The notes below the pieces were generated by a model. That model was not told the origin of the DNA. It did not search any database and worked only from the letters and a program-made list of their open reading frames with translations. 64,000 nucleotides of DNA from Peribacillus frigoritolerans (GTDB taxonomy: Bacteria > Bacillota > Bacilli > Bacillales > Bacillaceae): the NCBI RefSeq assembly GCF_004358755.1, contig NZ_SMZY01000003.1, positions 620,001 through 684,000 on the forward strand. The letters are read 5' to 3'. Below, one piece after another: positions 32,748-42,631 of the stretch (position 1 is the first letter of the stretch; every line of letters begins with the position of its first letter). The translations under genes and the position numbers were made by a program.

Positions 32748-33161
32748 ATGAAAATAAGAAAAGTGCATCATGTTGCCGTTATTTGTACCGATTATGACGT
32801 GTCGAAGGACTTTTATGTCAATAAGCTCGGGTTTGAAGTAATCCATGAGTTTTACCGTGCAGAAAGGGATTCTTATAAGCTGGATTTAGCTGTAGGAAAT
32901 CACACTCAAATTGAGCTGTTTTCTTTCCCGTCTCCCCCTGACCGCCCCTCAAATCCAGAAGCAGCAGGCCTTAGACATCTGGCTTTTTCCATTGAAAATA
33001 TCCACGCGGCAGTGCATCATTTAAATGAAATGGGAATTGAAACGGAGCCGATCCGGGTCGATCCTTTTACAAATAGACTCTTCACTTTTTTCAAAGATCC
33101 AGATGGTCTGCCTCTGGAATTGTATGAGGATCCCGTCGAATCAGAAAGTCACAATTCGTAA
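32748..33161 (+). CDS. VOC/glyoxalase-fold protein (YwkD-like)
   Basis: 137 residues from ATG at 32748, with AGAAAGGGAAG upstream; the reading frame stays open back into the repeat, which is not coding. Two beta-alpha-beta-beta-beta modules with candidate metal ligands His7/His8, Glu in QIELFSF, His in LRHLAFSI and Glu in LPLELYED. In B. subtilis the VOC gene ywkD occupies this place next to racA. Substrate unknown; members include lactoylglutathione lyase-like enzymes. Confidence 0.85.
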   Translation: MKIRKVHHVAVICTDYDVSKDFYVNKLGFEVIHEFYRAERDSYKLDLAVGNHTQIELFSFPSPPDRPSNPEAAGLRHLAFSIENIHAAVHHLNEMGIETEPIRVDPFTNRLFTFFKDPDGLPLELYEDPVESESHNS

Positions 33162-33174
33162 AATCAGCACTTTC

Positions 33175-33236
33175 TTTGACGAATCCATTCTTCTTTTGTC
33201 TGTATAGAAGGGATGATCCTCCATCTTATCGAACTT
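33175..33236 (+). promoter_or_regulatory. Candidate Spo0A box and sigma-H-like promoter before racA
   Basis: TTTGACGAA (33175-33183) is one base from the 0A-box core TTTGTCGAA. Further down GAAGGGATG, 12 bases, ATCGAACTT resembles the sigma-H consensus RNAGGAWWW-N11/12-RNNGAATWW with two mismatches. racA is a sporulation-onset gene in B. subtilis. Confidence 0.4.
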
Positions 33237-33280
33237 GTTGATTATCGTGTTTTGGATCGATTAAGATAGGGGGAAAACAA

Positions 33281-33799
33281 ATGAATACAAGCCAGGTCGC
33301 GAAGCTTCTGGGTGTGTCGCCGAAAACCGTTCAGCGCTGGGTAAAGCAGCTGAATTTGAAGATGGAACGGAATGAGCTCGGGCATTATTTGTTTACAGAT
33401 GAAGATATTAATACCTTAAGAGATATTAAAGATCAATTAAATCAGGGAATCCTTTTTCATGAAGTAAGAGTTACGGAAAAGAAACCTCCAAGAAAAGGGA
33501 TTGTGAAAACAGAAGCAGCTGAAGCTAACCCCGATTTCGATGAGATATTACAGAAGATTGCAGCGCTTGATCAAAAAGTAAACAGCAAAGCAGACAGCGT
33601 GGTGTCTTATCAGCTTCTCCAGCATCGCAGGGAGATTGAGGAATTAAACGGCCGCATCGCTGACCTGGAAGCTAAGATTGAAAGTCTGGAAAAGCAAAAA
33701 GACAAGCATCCTACCCCGCATTCACTTGTTTTTGACCATATTCAATCACCCAAAAAGCAAAAGCGCAGAAAGCTGATCAGCTCTATCTTCAGTTTCTAG
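33281..33799 (+). CDS. racA: Chromosome-anchoring protein RacA
   Basis: 172 residues. An N-terminal MerR-like helix-turn-helix (VAKLLGVSPKTVQRWVKQLN, about 5-45), a linker, a coiled coil (about 100-150) containing VVSYQLLQHRREIEEL, and a basic C-terminus. These segments match B. subtilis RacA. It binds centromere-like sites near the origin and tethers them through DivIVA to the cell pole during axial-filament formation. GATAGGGGGAAAACAA precedes the ATG. Confidence 0.92.
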   Translation: MNTSQVAKLLGVSPKTVQRWVKQLNLKMERNELGHYLFTDEDINTLRDIKDQLNQGILFHEVRVTEKKPPRKGIVKTEAAEANPDFDEILQKIAALDQKVNSKADSVVSYQLLQHRREIEELNGRIADLEAKIESLEKQKDKHPTPHSLVFDHIQSPKKQKRRKLISSIFSF

Positions 33800-33802
33800 C
33801 AT

Positions 33803-33836
33803 AAAAAAACTCGTTTATTCAGAAACGAGTTTTTTA
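33803..33836. terminator. Bidirectional terminator between racA and the lipoprotein gene
   Basis: AAAAAACTCGTTT and AAACGAGTTTTTT pair around TATTCAG. T-runs on both strands serve both convergent genes. Confidence 0.85.
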
Positions 33837-34244
33837 TTTTGTGTCTAGATTTACTTTAATGTCATACCGCGGAATGATATTCTGCATTTTTGACTGAAGC
33901 TCTGCCTGCTTCTTTTGTTTTTCATCGTCTGTGAGCTCTTGATCAGAGTTGACATCAACCCAGATTGTGTTTCCATTCATCGTGACATTGTCGATTTTAA
34001 GAGTCTTGTCATTCCGGACTGCTTCGTGAAGCTTATCCATTTCATCTTCATTTTGCTCACGGTTTTTTGACAGATTTAAAAAGTTGGGGTTCTGTTCAGT
34101 CGTACCGCGTTCGTTTGATACACCTTCACCTGTTTGTTTCAGCTCACTGCCCTTATGCGACTCAGGCTGAATTTCAGATTGCTTGCTTGGATTTGCACAC
34201 GCTCCCAGGAATAGCAGTAAAATTAACATCCATAAAACTCTCAT
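33834..34244 (-). CDS. Uncharacterised lipoprotein
   Basis: 136 residues from ATG at 34244 with GGAGGTG upstream. Lipobox LGAC near residue 15, then a Ser/Glu/Gln-rich linker, then a small domain with KIDNVTMNGNTIWVDVN and a C-terminal helix-strand (QSKMQNIIPRYDIKVNL). The outline recalls spore lipoproteins of the YhcN/YlaJ type but I cannot confirm it. It occupies the place where B. subtilis has ywkB and maeA. Confidence 0.6.
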   Translation of the reverse strand: MRVLWMLILLLFLGACANPSKQSEIQPESHKGSELKQTGEGVSNERGTTEQNPNFLNLSKNREQNEDEMDKLHEAVRNDKTLKIDNVTMNGNTIWVDVNSDQELTDDEKQKKQAELQSKMQNIIPRYDIKVNLDTK

Positions 34245-34283
34245 TATGAACACCTCCATTTTTTAAGGTGCCCAAATTCTCCA

Positions 34284-34321
34284 TAAAAAAAGCTGCCTGA
34301 TAAAAATTATCGGCAGCTTTG
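34284..34321 (-). terminator. Terminator after tdk
   Basis: On the minus strand AAAGCTGCCGATAA and TTATCAGGCAGCTTT pair (imperfectly near the loop), followed by TTTT. It lies beyond a repeat copy, about 160 bases after the tdk stop. Confidence 0.75.
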
Positions 34322-34356
34322 TTATTGTATCAAAATTTATATGTTTTACGCTTTGA

Positions 34357-34476
34357 TGGCGAGCGGAATCGCCCAACTCCTCGGCCAGAACGGATCCGAA
34401 AGTATTGGCAAAAAGCGCCTTTACTGGCGGATCCTTATCTGTCATGCCTGGGCTGAACGGGCGATTCCGCTTTTCT
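34357..34476 (-). repeat. Intergenic repeat family 1, copy C (inverted orientation)
   Basis: The minus strand reads GAAAAGCGGAATCGCCC at one end, GACAGATAAGGATCCG and GGCGCTTTTTGCCAATAC inside, and CTGGCCGAGGAGTTGGGCGA at the other end. The two ends (GCGGAATCGCCC and GGGCGATTCCGC) are perfectly complementary over 12 bases. Confidence 0.9.
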
Positions 34477-34480
34477 TGAA

Positions 34481-35101
34481 TTATAAGTTCTGAGTTTCCT
34501 GCTCACTTTGAAGTGTTTTAGCAGGCTTTTCAGGCACTTCATGATGGTGGCGGCATCTTGGCTCGTATGATTCAGATGCACCGACCAGGATAATTGGATC
34601 ATTGTATGATGCCGGACTGCCATTAATCAGTCTTTGTGTCCGGCTTGCAGGAGAACCGCAGACAGAGCAGACAGCCTGAAGCTTTGTCACGAGCTCAGCG
34701 ACAGCCATCAATGCAGGAACCGTGCTGAATGGCTCTCCTCTGAAGTCCTGATCAAGGCCCGCAACAATGACACGGTATCCTTGATTCGCAAGCGTTGTGA
34801 CTGCATCCACGATATCTTCATCAAAAAACTGAACTTCATCAACAGCGATGACGTCTGTTTCAGGTGAAATATATTTAAATAGGTCACTTGAAGAGGCAAC
34901 GGCATGACTGATCATCGCAGTCCCATTATGTGAAACAACCTCTTCATCACTATAGCGATTGTCAATGGCAGGCTTAAACACCTTAACTTGCTGTTTGGCA
35001 AATTGCGCCCGGCGGACTCTTCTGATCAGCTCTTCAGATTTCCCCGAGAACATGCTTCCGCAGATGACCTCAAGCCATCCGCTTTGTTTCATAACATACA
35101 T
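34481..35101 (-). CDS. tdk: Thymidine kinase
   Basis: 206 residues; start [20 protein letters not shown] aligns with B. subtilis Tdk. Walker A GSMFSGKS (15-22), DEVQFFDE, the lasso region [14 protein letters not shown] and a Cys zinc site (CSVC ... CRHHH). It salvages thymidine. GGAGAGG precedes the ATG. Confidence 0.95.
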   Translation of the reverse strand: MYVMKQSGWLEVICGSMFSGKSEELIRRVRRAQFAKQQVKVFKPAIDNRYSDEEVVSHNGTAMISHAVASSSDLFKYISPETDVIAVDEVQFFDEDIVDAVTTLANQGYRVIVAGLDQDFRGEPFSTVPALMAVAELVTKLQAVCSVCGSPASRTQRLINGSPASYNDPIILVGASESYEPRCRHHHEVPEKPAKTLQSEQETQNL

Positions 35102-35283
35102 GAAAACGGCCTCTCCCTTCTTAATTAACCCTTGTTTCTATGGTTGAGCGCCCTTTATGACGTCAGATTTCTATTATAAAATAAACACTATCGGTTTATC
35201 AGGATTCAAGTAACCCATATGTAAAAGCGCTGATTCCACTCTTATTATGGCTGTTTTTCCCAAGAATTCGCGGGAAATGGCGT

Positions 35284-35318
35284 AAAAAAACAGGCAAGAC
35301 AGAAATCTTGCCTGTTTC
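35284..35318 (-). terminator. Terminator after rpmE
   Basis: On the minus strand AACAGGCAAGA, loop, TCTTGCCTGTT and TTTTT. Confidence 0.88.
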
Positions 35319-35331
35319 CTTCAATCTATGA

Positions 35332-35532
35332 TTATTTAAGACCGTATTTTTTGTTGAAGCGATCAACACGACCGTCAGCAGAAGCGAATTTTTGACGTCC
35401 TGTGTAGAATGGATGGCACTCAGAACAAACCTCGATGCGCACCTCGTCTTTTACAGAACCAGTTTCAAATTCATTTCCACAAGCACATTTAACCATAACT
35501 TTTTTGTAGTTAGGATGTATAGCTGCTTTCAT
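35332..35532 (-). CDS. rpmE: Ribosomal protein L31 (zinc form)
   Basis: 66 residues. Cys16, Cys18, Cys36 and Cys39 ([19 protein letters not shown]) bind zinc, so this is the C+ form used in zinc sufficiency. Ends in the family tail [17 protein letters not shown] precedes the ATG. Confidence 0.97.
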   Translation of the reverse strand: MKAAIHPNYKKVMVKCACGNEFETGSVKDEVRIEVCSECHPFYTGRQKFASADGRVDRFNKKYGLK

Positions 35533-35666
35533 TCCGTTTCATCTCCTTCCGCCCTGAATCGTTTGTCGAAACAGAGTTATCAATTCCAGAAGATTGTCTT
35601 CCGGAAAAGCACATAAAAAAATTATAACAAGCTTCCAATTTATTTGCAACTAGTTCGGAATAAAAT

Positions 35667-36950
35667 TTACAATCGTTTTCCCGAAACGCCTGCCGCTTTC
35701 CATTCAACATCTAAAATGCTGAAGAATTCTTCATTTGACTTTGAATTACGCAGCTTTTTAAGGAATTTTTCAGCAAAATCAGGTGAATCTGACATTGATT
35801 TCCTGATCGCCCAAAGCTTTTCAAGGTGATCTCTAGGGATAAGCAGTTCTTCTTTACGCGTTCCAGAACGGCGGATATCGATTGCCGGGAAGATGCGTTT
35901 TTCAGCAAGTGAACGGTCAAGATGAAGCTCCATGTTGCCCGTTCCTTTGAACTCCTCATAGATGACATCATCCATGCGTGAACCTGTATCTACCAAAGCA
36001 GTTGCAAGAATGGTCAAGCTGCCGCCTTCTTCAATGTTTCTTGCCGCACCGAAAAATCGCTTCGGACGATGAAACGCTGCAGGATCAATACCGCCGGACA
36101 GTGTACGTCCGCTTGGCGGAATCACAAGGTTATAAGCACGCGCTAGACGCGTAATGCTGTCCATGAGGATGATCACGTCTTTCTTATGCTCAACAAGCCG
36201 CATCGCACGCTCAAGCACAAGCTCTGCAACTTTGATATGGTTCTCTGGAACTTCATCAAATGTTGAACTCACGACATCGCCTGCTACAGAACGCTCGATA
36301 TCCGTTACTTCCTCAGGACGCTCATCAATCAGAAGAACAATCAGTTCCGCTTCAGGATGGTTCGTTGTCACACTGTTGGCGATTTCTTTCAAGAGCATCG
36401 TTTTACCCGCTTTAGGCGGTGCCACGATAAGTCCGCGCTGACCGAATCCAACAGGAGCAATCACATCCATGATGCGAGTGGAAAGATCGTTTGGTTTTGT
36501 TTCAAGGATAATTTGTCGATTCGGATAAAGTGGTGTCAATGCAGGGAAATGAACACGCTCTTTTGCGGATTCAGGGTCATCCCCATTGACTGCCTCAACG
36601 TGCAGCAATCCGTAATAGCGTTCGTTTTCTTTTGGCGGACGTACTTTACCGGAAACCTTGTCCCCATTTCTTAAATCAAAACGGCGGATTTGCGAAGCTG
36701 AAATATAAATATCTTCAGAACTTGGTGAGTAGTTGATAGGTCTTAGGAACCCAAATCCCTCAGATTGGATAATTTCAAGAACGCCTTCCATGAACAATAA
36801 GTCCTCTTGTTCAGCGTTTGCTTTTAAAATGGCAAAGATCAATTCTTTTTTTGTCAGTTTACTGTAATATGAAATTTTATAATGACGCGCAAGTTCATAT
36901 AACTCTTTTAATTTCATATGTTCGAGATTGGAAATTGAAACCTCGCTCAT
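35667..36950 (-). CDS. rho: Transcription termination factor Rho
   Basis: 427 residues, same as B. subtilis. N-terminal Rho_N helix domain (about 1-45), RNA-binding OB fold ([20 protein letters not shown]), RecA-type ATPase with Walker [10 protein letters not shown] (177-185), Walker [15 protein letters not shown] and Q-loop/R-loop region. It releases untranslated transcripts. Confidence 0.97.
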   Translation of the reverse strand: MSEVSISNLEHMKLKELYELARHYKISYYSKLTKKELIFAILKANAEQEDLLFMEGVLEIIQSEGFGFLRPINYSPSSEDIYISASQIRRFDLRNGDKVSGKVRPPKENERYYGLLHVEAVNGDDPESAKERVHFPALTPLYPNRQIILETKPNDLSTRIMDVIAPVGFGQRGLIVAPPKAGKTMLLKEIANSVTTNHPEAELIVLLIDERPEEVTDIERSVAGDVVSSTFDEVPENHIKVAELVLERAMRLVEHKKDVIILMDSITRLARAYNLVIPPSGRTLSGGIDPAAFHRPKRFFGAARNIEEGGSLTILATALVDTGSRMDDVIYEEFKGTGNMELHLDRSLAEKRIFPAIDIRRSGTRKEELLIPRDHLEKLWAIRKSMSDSPDFAEKFLKKLRNSKSNEEFFSILDVEWKAAGVSGKRL

Positions 36951-37255
36951 GTCAACACCACACTTTATAAATTATAAAAAACGTTGTTCTTCCATCTATA
37001 TTCGTGAAAAAACTAGAAAATGGATCAGATATAGAGAAGAAATAGAAGATAGGCTTGAAGTAGGAAAAGCAGTGTGAAAGATAATCTTTCATTTACGCAG
37101 CACTCTTTAGTTTTACCTTATTTGATGAATTTAATCAATATATTTCACATATTGAAATGAGATTGAAATAAAGATGAAAAAGCGCAAACAGCTTAATGTT
37201 TCTACAAAAAAGAAGCGAGCAGCCGGAGCCGCTCTGCTTTATCCTTTATTGTTTT
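36951..37255. other. Intergenic region between glpX and rho
   Basis: About 305 A/T-rich bases. A small inverted repeat GAAAGATAATCTTTC lies at about 37076-37090. Near the glpX end, about 37206-37245, an imperfect stem (AGCGGC/GCTGCT) precedes TTCTTTTTT on the minus strand and is the likely glpX terminator. The rho promoter must be here but I cannot fix it. No coding potential seen. Confidence 0.5.
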
Positions 37256-38218
37256 TTATTTCATAACTAGATTTGGTTTTTTGCTTAAGCTGTGTGTGCC
37301 GTCGATGAAACGGACAGTTCCTGATTTGGCACGCATAACAAGTGATTGAGTTGTACCGATTGAGGCTTTGAACTGGACGCCTTTAAGGAGTTCCCCGTCT
37401 GTTACACCTGTTGCTGCGAAGATGGCGTCTTCGCCTTTCACTAAGTCTTCCATGCGGAGTACCTTGTTGACGTCGAGGCCCATCTTCTCACATCTTTCAC
37501 GTTCTTCATCATTTTGAGGAAGGAGTTTGCCCTGAATCTCTCCTCCAAGGCATTTTAGCGCTACTGCAGCCAGAACGCCCTCAGGTGCACCGCCTGATCC
37601 AAAAAGGATATCGACACCTGTATGGTCAAATGCTGTATTGATCGCACCAGCAACATCACCATCATTGATCAGCTTAATGCGGGCGCCCGCCTCGCGCAGC
37701 TCTTTAATAATATGCTCGTGTCTTTCGCGATTTAGGATTGTCGCCACGACATCTTCAATGTTCTTGTTCTTGGCTTTTGCTACCGCCTTTAAGTTATCGA
37801 TGATAGGCGCGTTAATATCAATGCAGCCAACTGCTTCTGGACCAACCGCAATTTTATCCATATACATATCCGGTGCATTCAGAAGATTGCCGTGATCTGC
37901 AATGGCAATGACAGCAAGTGCATTCCATCCTCCTGATGCAACGATGTTTGTGCCTTCTAGCGGATCAACAGCAACGTCTACACGCTGGCCATAGCCTGTC
38001 CCAAGCTTTTCGCCGATGTAGAGCATTGGCGCTTCGTCCATCTCGCCTTCTCCGATTACGACTGTGCCTTTCATCGGAATCGTATCAAACACGTCTCTCA
38101 TTGCCGATGTTGCTGCATCATCCGCTTCATCTTTTTTGCCTCTTCCCATCCAGCGTGCAGAAGCAAGTGCTGCTGCCTCCGTTACGCGAACTAATTCCAT
38201 CGATAAACTTCTTTCCAT
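37256..38218 (-). CDS. glpX: Fructose-1,6-bisphosphatase, class II
   Basis: 320 residues. Metal-binding motifs [15 protein letters not shown] and [14 protein letters not shown], plus [12 protein letters not shown]. Gluconeogenic enzyme of the Li-sensitive phosphatase superfamily. Lies downstream of murA with a short gap. Confidence 0.95.
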   Translation of the reverse strand: MERSLSMELVRVTEAAALASARWMGRGKKDEADDAATSAMRDVFDTIPMKGTVVIGEGEMDEAPMLYIGEKLGTGYGQRVDVAVDPLEGTNIVASGGWNALAVIAIADHGNLLNAPDMYMDKIAVGPEAVGCIDINAPIIDNLKAVAKAKNKNIEDVVATILNRERHEHIIKELREAGARIKLINDGDVAGAINTAFDHTGVDILFGSGGAPEGVLAAVALKCLGGEIQGKLLPQNDEERERCEKMGLDVNKVLRMEDLVKGEDAIFAATGVTDGELLKGVQFKASIGTTQSLVMRAKSGTVRFIDGTHSLSKKPNLVMK

Positions 38219-38265
38219 TGTTCGTTCCTCCCCATGTATCCCCTGTTGTGATTTTTATTTATATA

Positions 38266-39555
38266 TTATGAACTTTGAAGCTGTTCAATTTCCTGCTCTG
38301 TCAGCTTTTCACGCCAGATTGTTGCTCCGAGGCTTGTCAGCTTTTCTTCAAGCTGGCTGTAGCCGCGGTCAATGTGCTCAAGTCCTGTAACCTCTGTTAC
38401 TCCTTCTGCAATCAAACCGGCTGCCACCAATGCGGCTCCTGCACGAAGATCGCTCGCCTTTACTTTGGCGCCCTGGAGCTTTGTAGGTCCTGACACAATC
38501 GCTGATCTGCCTTCCACCTTAATCTTTGCACCCATGCGGCGCAATTCATCAATATGCTTAAAGCGCGCTGAATAGATGGTATCTGTCACAACGCTCGTTC
38601 CTGTGGACTTCGTCAGCAAGGACGTGAACGGCTGCTGCAGATCTGTCGGAAAACCTGGATAAACAAGCGTTTTGATATCTACTGCTTTTAGTTCCTTCTG
38701 ACCGCCGACAATCCAGATTTGATCATTATTTGTTTCAACATGGATGCCCATTTCTCTGAATTTTGCAATGAGAGATTCAAGATGAAGCGGAATCACATTA
38801 TCGATCAGCACTTCCTGACCCATTGCTGCCCCGATAATCATATACGTTCCTGCTTCAATTCTGTCCGGAATAATTGAGTGTCTGCAGCCATGAAGACTTT
38901 CAACACCATCAATACGGATGACATCTGTACCGGCACCTTTAATTCTTGCACCCATGCTCGATAAAAGGGTAGCAACATCAATAATCTCCGGCTCTTTCGC
39001 CGCATTCTCAATAATCGTCTGTCCTTTAGCGAGCACGGCAGCAAGCATAATATTAATGGTTGCCCCTACACTTACAACGTCCAGGTAGATTCGCGCACCC
39101 CTTAATTCCTCAGCACGCAAATAGATGGCACCCTGTTCATTTGTTACTTGTGCTCCTAATGCTTCGAATCCTTTAATATGCTGATCGATCGGACGCGGAC
39201 CCAGATGGCATCCTCCAGGCAAGCCTATTACCGCCTTTTTAAAACGTCCAAGCATGGCACCCATCAGATAATAGGAAGCGCGCAGCTTTTTGACTTTGCC
39301 GCTCGGAAGAGGCATGGAGATCATCTCTGCCGGATTTACATACATTTCATTATTTTTAAACTCAGCGGTCCCTCCAATTTCTTCAAGAAGCCCTTTCAAG
39401 ATATGTACATCTGAAATATCGGGTAAACCTTCAATCGTCACGGGTGATTGAGCGAGGATTGTTGCGGGTATTAACGCAACCGCGCTGTTTTTGGCACCGC
39501 TAATATTAACCGTTCCTTTTAAGGGATATCCGCCTGCTATTTTTAACTTTTCCAT
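38266..39555 (-). CDS. murAB: UDP-GlcNAc 1-carboxyvinyltransferase, MurA2/MurZ
   Basis: 429 residues from ATG at 39555, with AAAGGAGACTATC upstream; the open frame extends to 39657 but enters a repeat. Catalytic Cys116 lies in [14 protein letters not shown], so the enzyme should be fosfomycin-sensitive. First committed step of peptidoglycan synthesis. Its place between glpX and ywjH identifies it as the second MurA paralogue (murAB) of bacilli. Confidence 0.94.
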   Translation of the reverse strand: MEKLKIAGGYPLKGTVNISGAKNSAVALIPATILAQSPVTIEGLPDISDVHILKGLLEEIGGTAEFKNNEMYVNPAEMISMPLPSGKVKKLRASYYLMGAMLGRFKKAVIGLPGGCHLGPRPIDQHIKGFEALGAQVTNEQGAIYLRAEELRGARIYLDVVSVGATINIMLAAVLAKGQTIIENAAKEPEIIDVATLLSSMGARIKGAGTDVIRIDGVESLHGCRHSIIPDRIEAGTYMIIGAAMGQEVLIDNVIPLHLESLIAKFREMGIHVETNNDQIWIVGGQKELKAVDIKTLVYPGFPTDLQQPFTSLLTKSTGTSVVTDTIYSARFKHIDELRRMGAKIKVEGRSAIVSGPTKLQGAKVKASDLRAGAALVAAGLIAEGVTEVTGLEHIDRGYSQLEEKLTSLGATIWREKLTEQEIEQLQSS

Positions 39556-39638
39556 GATAGTCTCCTTTCTCAGAGAAGTTGACTTTTGGATTGTGCTAAA
39601 AGCCATCGTGTTATGAGAATAAAATGGTGGTTCTTTGC

Positions 39639-39760
39639 GAGAAGCGCAAGCGCCCATTTAGCTTAGGCATGACAGATAAGGATCCGACAGAAAAGGCGCT
39701 TTTTGCCAATGCTTGCGGAGCCGTTCTGGCCGAGGCGCCTGAGCGATGGAGCTAGACAAC
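39639..39760 (+). repeat. Intergenic repeat family 1, copy D
   Basis: GAGAAGCGCAAGCGCCC start, GACAGATAAGGATCCG, GGCGCTTTTTGCCAATGC, GTTCTGGCCGAGG and end GGAGCTAGACAAC. Lies just upstream of murAB. Confidence 0.88.
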
Positions 39761-40064
39761 GAAGCTAAAACTTATATTTTCTAAAAAACTTTAAAAAGAA
39801 CTAGCCTGCACGACCAGAAAATGAATGAGAAACAGGAAAAGATCTCTTTTCAACAAATATTTTCCATTAATGCGGCAAAGAATACAAGTTCAAGTTTTTT
39901 TTCTTTTATTTATTATGACATATGAAATTTTTTTAGATACCCATTAATTTGATGAAGAGGTCATTTGACAGGGGCAGATCATAAGCGAATGGAAGGTTCA
40001 TAATTTAAGAGACAAATGGCAAGCGCTATGCTTGCCATTCATTTAATCTATAGTCATTGCAATC
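39761..40064. other. Intergenic region between murAB and ywjH
   Basis: A/T-rich, no open frame with a ribosome site. It holds a perfect 10-bp hairpin at 40015-40039 (AATGGCAAGC/GCTTGCCATT) near the ywjH stop, without a T-run, and presumably the murAB promoter. Confidence 0.5.
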
Positions 40065-40712
40065 TTATTGTTTCCGATTATTCCAGTCTGCTAAAAACTT
40101 TTCGATGCCTTGGTCTGTTAAAGGATGCTTGCAAAGCTGATTAATGACATTGAATGGAATCGTGGCAATATGTGCACCGCGCAGAGCTGCTTCTGTCACG
40201 TGCATTGGATGTCTGATGGATGCTGCAATGATTTGAGATTCAATTCCATGAATATCAAACATTTGCGCAATTGTAGAAATCAGCTCCATGCCATTTTGTC
40301 CGATGTCATCTAAACGTCCTACAAATGGTGATACATATGTAGCACCTGCTCTTGCAGCAAGCAATGCCTGATTTGCATTAAAAATGAGCGTAACATTTGT
40401 TTTAATGCCAAGATCTGTTAATGCTTTCACAGCCTTTAAGCCGTCTGGCGTCATTGGAACTTTTACTGTGATATTCGGTGCGATCTCAGCAAGCTCCTTG
40501 CCCTCTTCAATCATTTCCTCTGCCTTCAAGGAAATCACTTCCGCACTGACTGAAGAACCTGGGACGATAGCTGTAATCTCTCTCAGGCGATCATGAAAGG
40601 ATACATTTTCTTTTGCTACTAAACTCGGATTGGTTGTAACACCTGATAAAATCCCGAGAGACTGTGCTTCTTTTATTTCTTCGACATTTGCCGTATCAAT
40701 GAAAAATAACAT
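40065..40712 (-). CDS. tal: Transaldolase / fructose-6-phosphate aldolase family (YwjH)
   Basis: 215 residues. Schiff-base Lys84 in [11 protein letters not shown], with TTNPSL at about 26-31 and [19 protein letters not shown]. The small single-domain enzyme acts in the pentose phosphate pathway as transaldolase in B. subtilis; related proteins are fructose-6-phosphate aldolases. AGGAGGATGG precedes the ATG. Confidence 0.93.
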   Translation of the reverse strand: MLFFIDTANVEEIKEAQSLGILSGVTTNPSLVAKENVSFHDRLREITAIVPGSSVSAEVISLKAEEMIEEGKELAEIAPNITVKVPMTPDGLKAVKALTDLGIKTNVTLIFNANQALLAARAGATYVSPFVGRLDDIGQNGMELISTIAQMFDIHGIESQIIAASIRHPMHVTEAALRGAHIATIPFNVINQLCKHPLTDQGIEKFLADWNNRKQ

Positions 40713-40776
40713 TCTGCCATCCTCCTAAGATATCAGAAAAATAGAACTTGTTTACGCTTACTTCTAATTGAAAGAG

Positions 40777-40816
40777 AAACCGCCTTGTCGTTTCTGATCC
40801 GTATCAAAGGCGGTTT
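40777..40816 (-). terminator. Terminator after fbaA
   Basis: AAACCGCCTT and AAGGCGGTTT pair across a 20-base loop, followed on the minus strand by CTCTTTC. A rather T-poor terminator between fbaA and ywjH. Confidence 0.6.
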
Positions 40817-40829
40817 GATCTTTGAAAAA

Positions 40830-41687
40830 TTATGCTCTGCCTGCAGAACCGAATTCTTTCATTTTGCCTGCAACTGTAGCTTTAATTGCATCGCGAGCTG
40901 GTCCTAAGTATTTACGTGGATCGTATTCGTTAGGCTTAGCTGCCAATGTTTCGCGCACTGCTTTAGCAGAAGCGATTTGGTTTTCAGTGTTAACGTTGAT
41001 TTTAGCTGTACCGAAAGAGATCGCTTTTTTGATATCGTGAGTTGGGATACCAGTTCCGCCGTGAAGAACTAAAGGCATGCCAGTAGCATTCCCGATTTCT
41101 TCCATCTCTTTGAATCCTAAGTTTGGCTCGCCTTTGTAAGGACCATGTACAGAACCTAATGCAGGTGCTATGCAGTCAATACCTGTGCGTTTTACCATTT
41201 CTTCGCACTCTTTAGGATCAGCGTAAATAACGCCTTCAGCAATGATGTCGTCTTCTTGTCCGCCAACTGTTCCAAGCTCAGCTTCAACAGAAACGCCTTT
41301 TGAATGAGCATAGTCCACAACTTTAGCAGTTGTTTCGATGTTCTCTTCAAACGGGTGGTGAGAAGCGTCAATCATAACTGAAGTGAATCCAGCGTCGATT
41401 GCTTCTTTACATTTTTCAAAGCTTGAACCATGGTCAAGGTGAATCGCAACTGGAACAGTTACTTTCAAGTCTTCCATAAGTCCTTCTACCATTTTAACAA
41501 CAGTTTTGAAGCCGCTCATGTAACGTGCAGCGCCCTCAGATACACCAAGGATTACTGGTGATTTTTCTTCTTCAGCAGCTTGAAGAATTGCTTGAGTGAA
41601 CTCAAGGTTGTTCAGGTTAAATTGACCTACAGCGTAACCTTCGCTTTTTGCTTTATTCAACATTTCTGTCATTGATACTAAAGGCAT
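40830..41687 (-). CDS. fbaA: Fructose-bisphosphate aldolase, class II
   Basis: 285 residues. Zinc ligands in [10 protein letters not shown] and [10 protein letters not shown], catalytic Asp in HLDHG, and [12 protein letters not shown]. Central glycolytic and gluconeogenic enzyme. Its 5' region lies about 190 bases downstream of spo0F. Confidence 0.96.
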   Translation of the reverse strand: MPLVSMTEMLNKAKSEGYAVGQFNLNNLEFTQAILQAAEEEKSPVILGVSEGAARYMSGFKTVVKMVEGLMEDLKVTVPVAIHLDHGSSFEKCKEAIDAGFTSVMIDASHHPFEENIETTAKVVDYAHSKGVSVEAELGTVGGQEDDIIAEGVIYADPKECEEMVKRTGIDCIAPALGSVHGPYKGEPNLGFKEMEEIGNATGMPLVLHGGTGIPTHDIKKAISFGTAKINVNTENQIASAKAVRETLAAKPNEYDPRKYLGPARDAIKATVAGKMKEFGSAGRA

Positions 41688-41875
41688 GTCGAAATATCCT
41701 CCCTATGCAGCTAATTTGCTAAACCGAAAAGCTTACGTAACATTTAGCATGACCAGAACGATTGCAATGTATGTAATCTGATGAAATGATATACGGGCTT
41801 TTCTCATTCACTAGCATACCAACTTATGAGAAAAACGGCAACTTTTCGACATAAATCTGAATTTTCTGTCATTAT

Positions 41876-42247
41876 TTAATTTGATCGGATTGGAAGATAC
41901 TTTCTTACAGCGTCGCGAATCTCATCTATATCAAACGGTTTTGCGAAATGCGTAAGCGCGCCAAGGTCTTTCGCTTCCTGAATCATATCCAGCTCACCAT
42001 ATGCAGTCATAATAATAACGCGAATGTCAGGCTCAACGACTCTCATGCGTTTTAGGATTTCAATTCCATCCATTCCAGGAATTTTCATATCTAAAAGCAC
42101 TAAATCCGGTTTATGCTTGTCTACAATCTCCAGCGCCTGAAAACCATTTGCCGCCTGGAAAGTCTGATATCCCGCTTTTTGAAAAACCTCATTCAGCAAA
42201 ATTCGGATTCCGTACTGATCGTCCACGATTAATATTTTTTCATTCAT
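41876..42247 (-). CDS. spo0F: Sporulation phosphorelay response regulator Spo0F
   Basis: 123 residues, a single receiver domain, from ATG at 42247 with AAGAGGTGCAGGCAC upstream. Acidic pocket ILIVDDQYG, phospho-Asp53 in [13 protein letters not shown], Thr in IIMTAYGE and Lys in [10 protein letters not shown]. It carries phosphate from sensor kinases to Spo0B. It lacks an output domain, as expected. A sigma-H promoter and 0A box lie upstream. Confidence 0.97.
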   Translation of the reverse strand: MNEKILIVDDQYGIRILLNEVFQKAGYQTFQAANGFQALEIVDKHKPDLVLLDMKIPGMDGIEILKRMRVVEPDIRVIIMTAYGELDMIQEAKDLGALTHFAKPFDIDEIRDAVRKYLPIRSN

Positions 42248-42501
42248 GTGCCTGCACCTCTTCATATTAGGATTATATAGCAAAAACTGCCGATCATTTT
42301 TATTGAAGCTCTTTTCTGGAACGATGCTGCTTAAATGACAGATAAGGTGCCCCGGTCTATAGCTTTAGAACACGAAAACTCATTATATACGGAAGGCAAT
42401 CTTACTGCGAAACAACAACCGGTGCGAAAATAGCTATGTTTACTGAAAGCTGCGGAAAGCTTTCCTTCTAGTATAAGGCAGTCCGCTCAAACATACGATA
42501 T

Positions 42502-42531
42502 TTATTCGGTTCTGCGCATTCTTATTCCTGC
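42502..42531 (-). promoter_or_regulatory. Sigma-H promoter of spo0F
   Basis: On the minus strand GCAGGAATA (-35, 42531-42523), 12 bases, then ACCGAATAA (-10, 42510-42502). Both match the sigma-H consensus RNAGGAWWW-N11/12-RNNGAATWW at every position. spo0F is sigma-H dependent in B. subtilis. Confidence 0.85.
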
Positions 42532-42548
42532 CTGAATCAGAAGAACTT

Positions 42549-42558
42549 TATCGACAAA
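42549..42558 (-). promoter_or_regulatory. Spo0A box upstream of spo0F
   Basis: The minus strand reads ATTTGTCGAT, one base from the 0A-box core TTTGTCGAA. It lies about 20 bases above the sigma-H -35 element, a suitable place for Spo0A~P activation. Confidence 0.6.
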
Positions 42559-42631
42559 TTCTGAACGGTGCTGTTAGGAGATCTCCTTATTATTCGTTAT
42601 AATGATGATTGTAAAGGAGTGTATTTTTACT

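Larger units (their letters stand above)
42248..42631. other. Divergent intergenic region spo0F-ywjG
   Basis: About 385 bases. Besides the spo0F promoter and 0A box it holds a 12-base palindrome AGGAGATCTCCT at about 42575 and a TATAAT hexamer about 30 bases before the ywjG start. The long spo0F leader of about 245 bases has no recognisable riboswitch. Confidence 0.5.

Noticed and set aside
40015-40039. Rho-independent terminator for ywjH
   Set aside because: The hairpin is perfect but has no T-run, so it is described only as a hairpin within the intergenic region.
42320-42360. Further fragment of repeat family 1 (TGACAGATAAGGTGCC) in the spo0F leader
   Set aside because: Only about 12 bases agree with the family centre and no arms are present; chance or a decayed remnant cannot be told apart.
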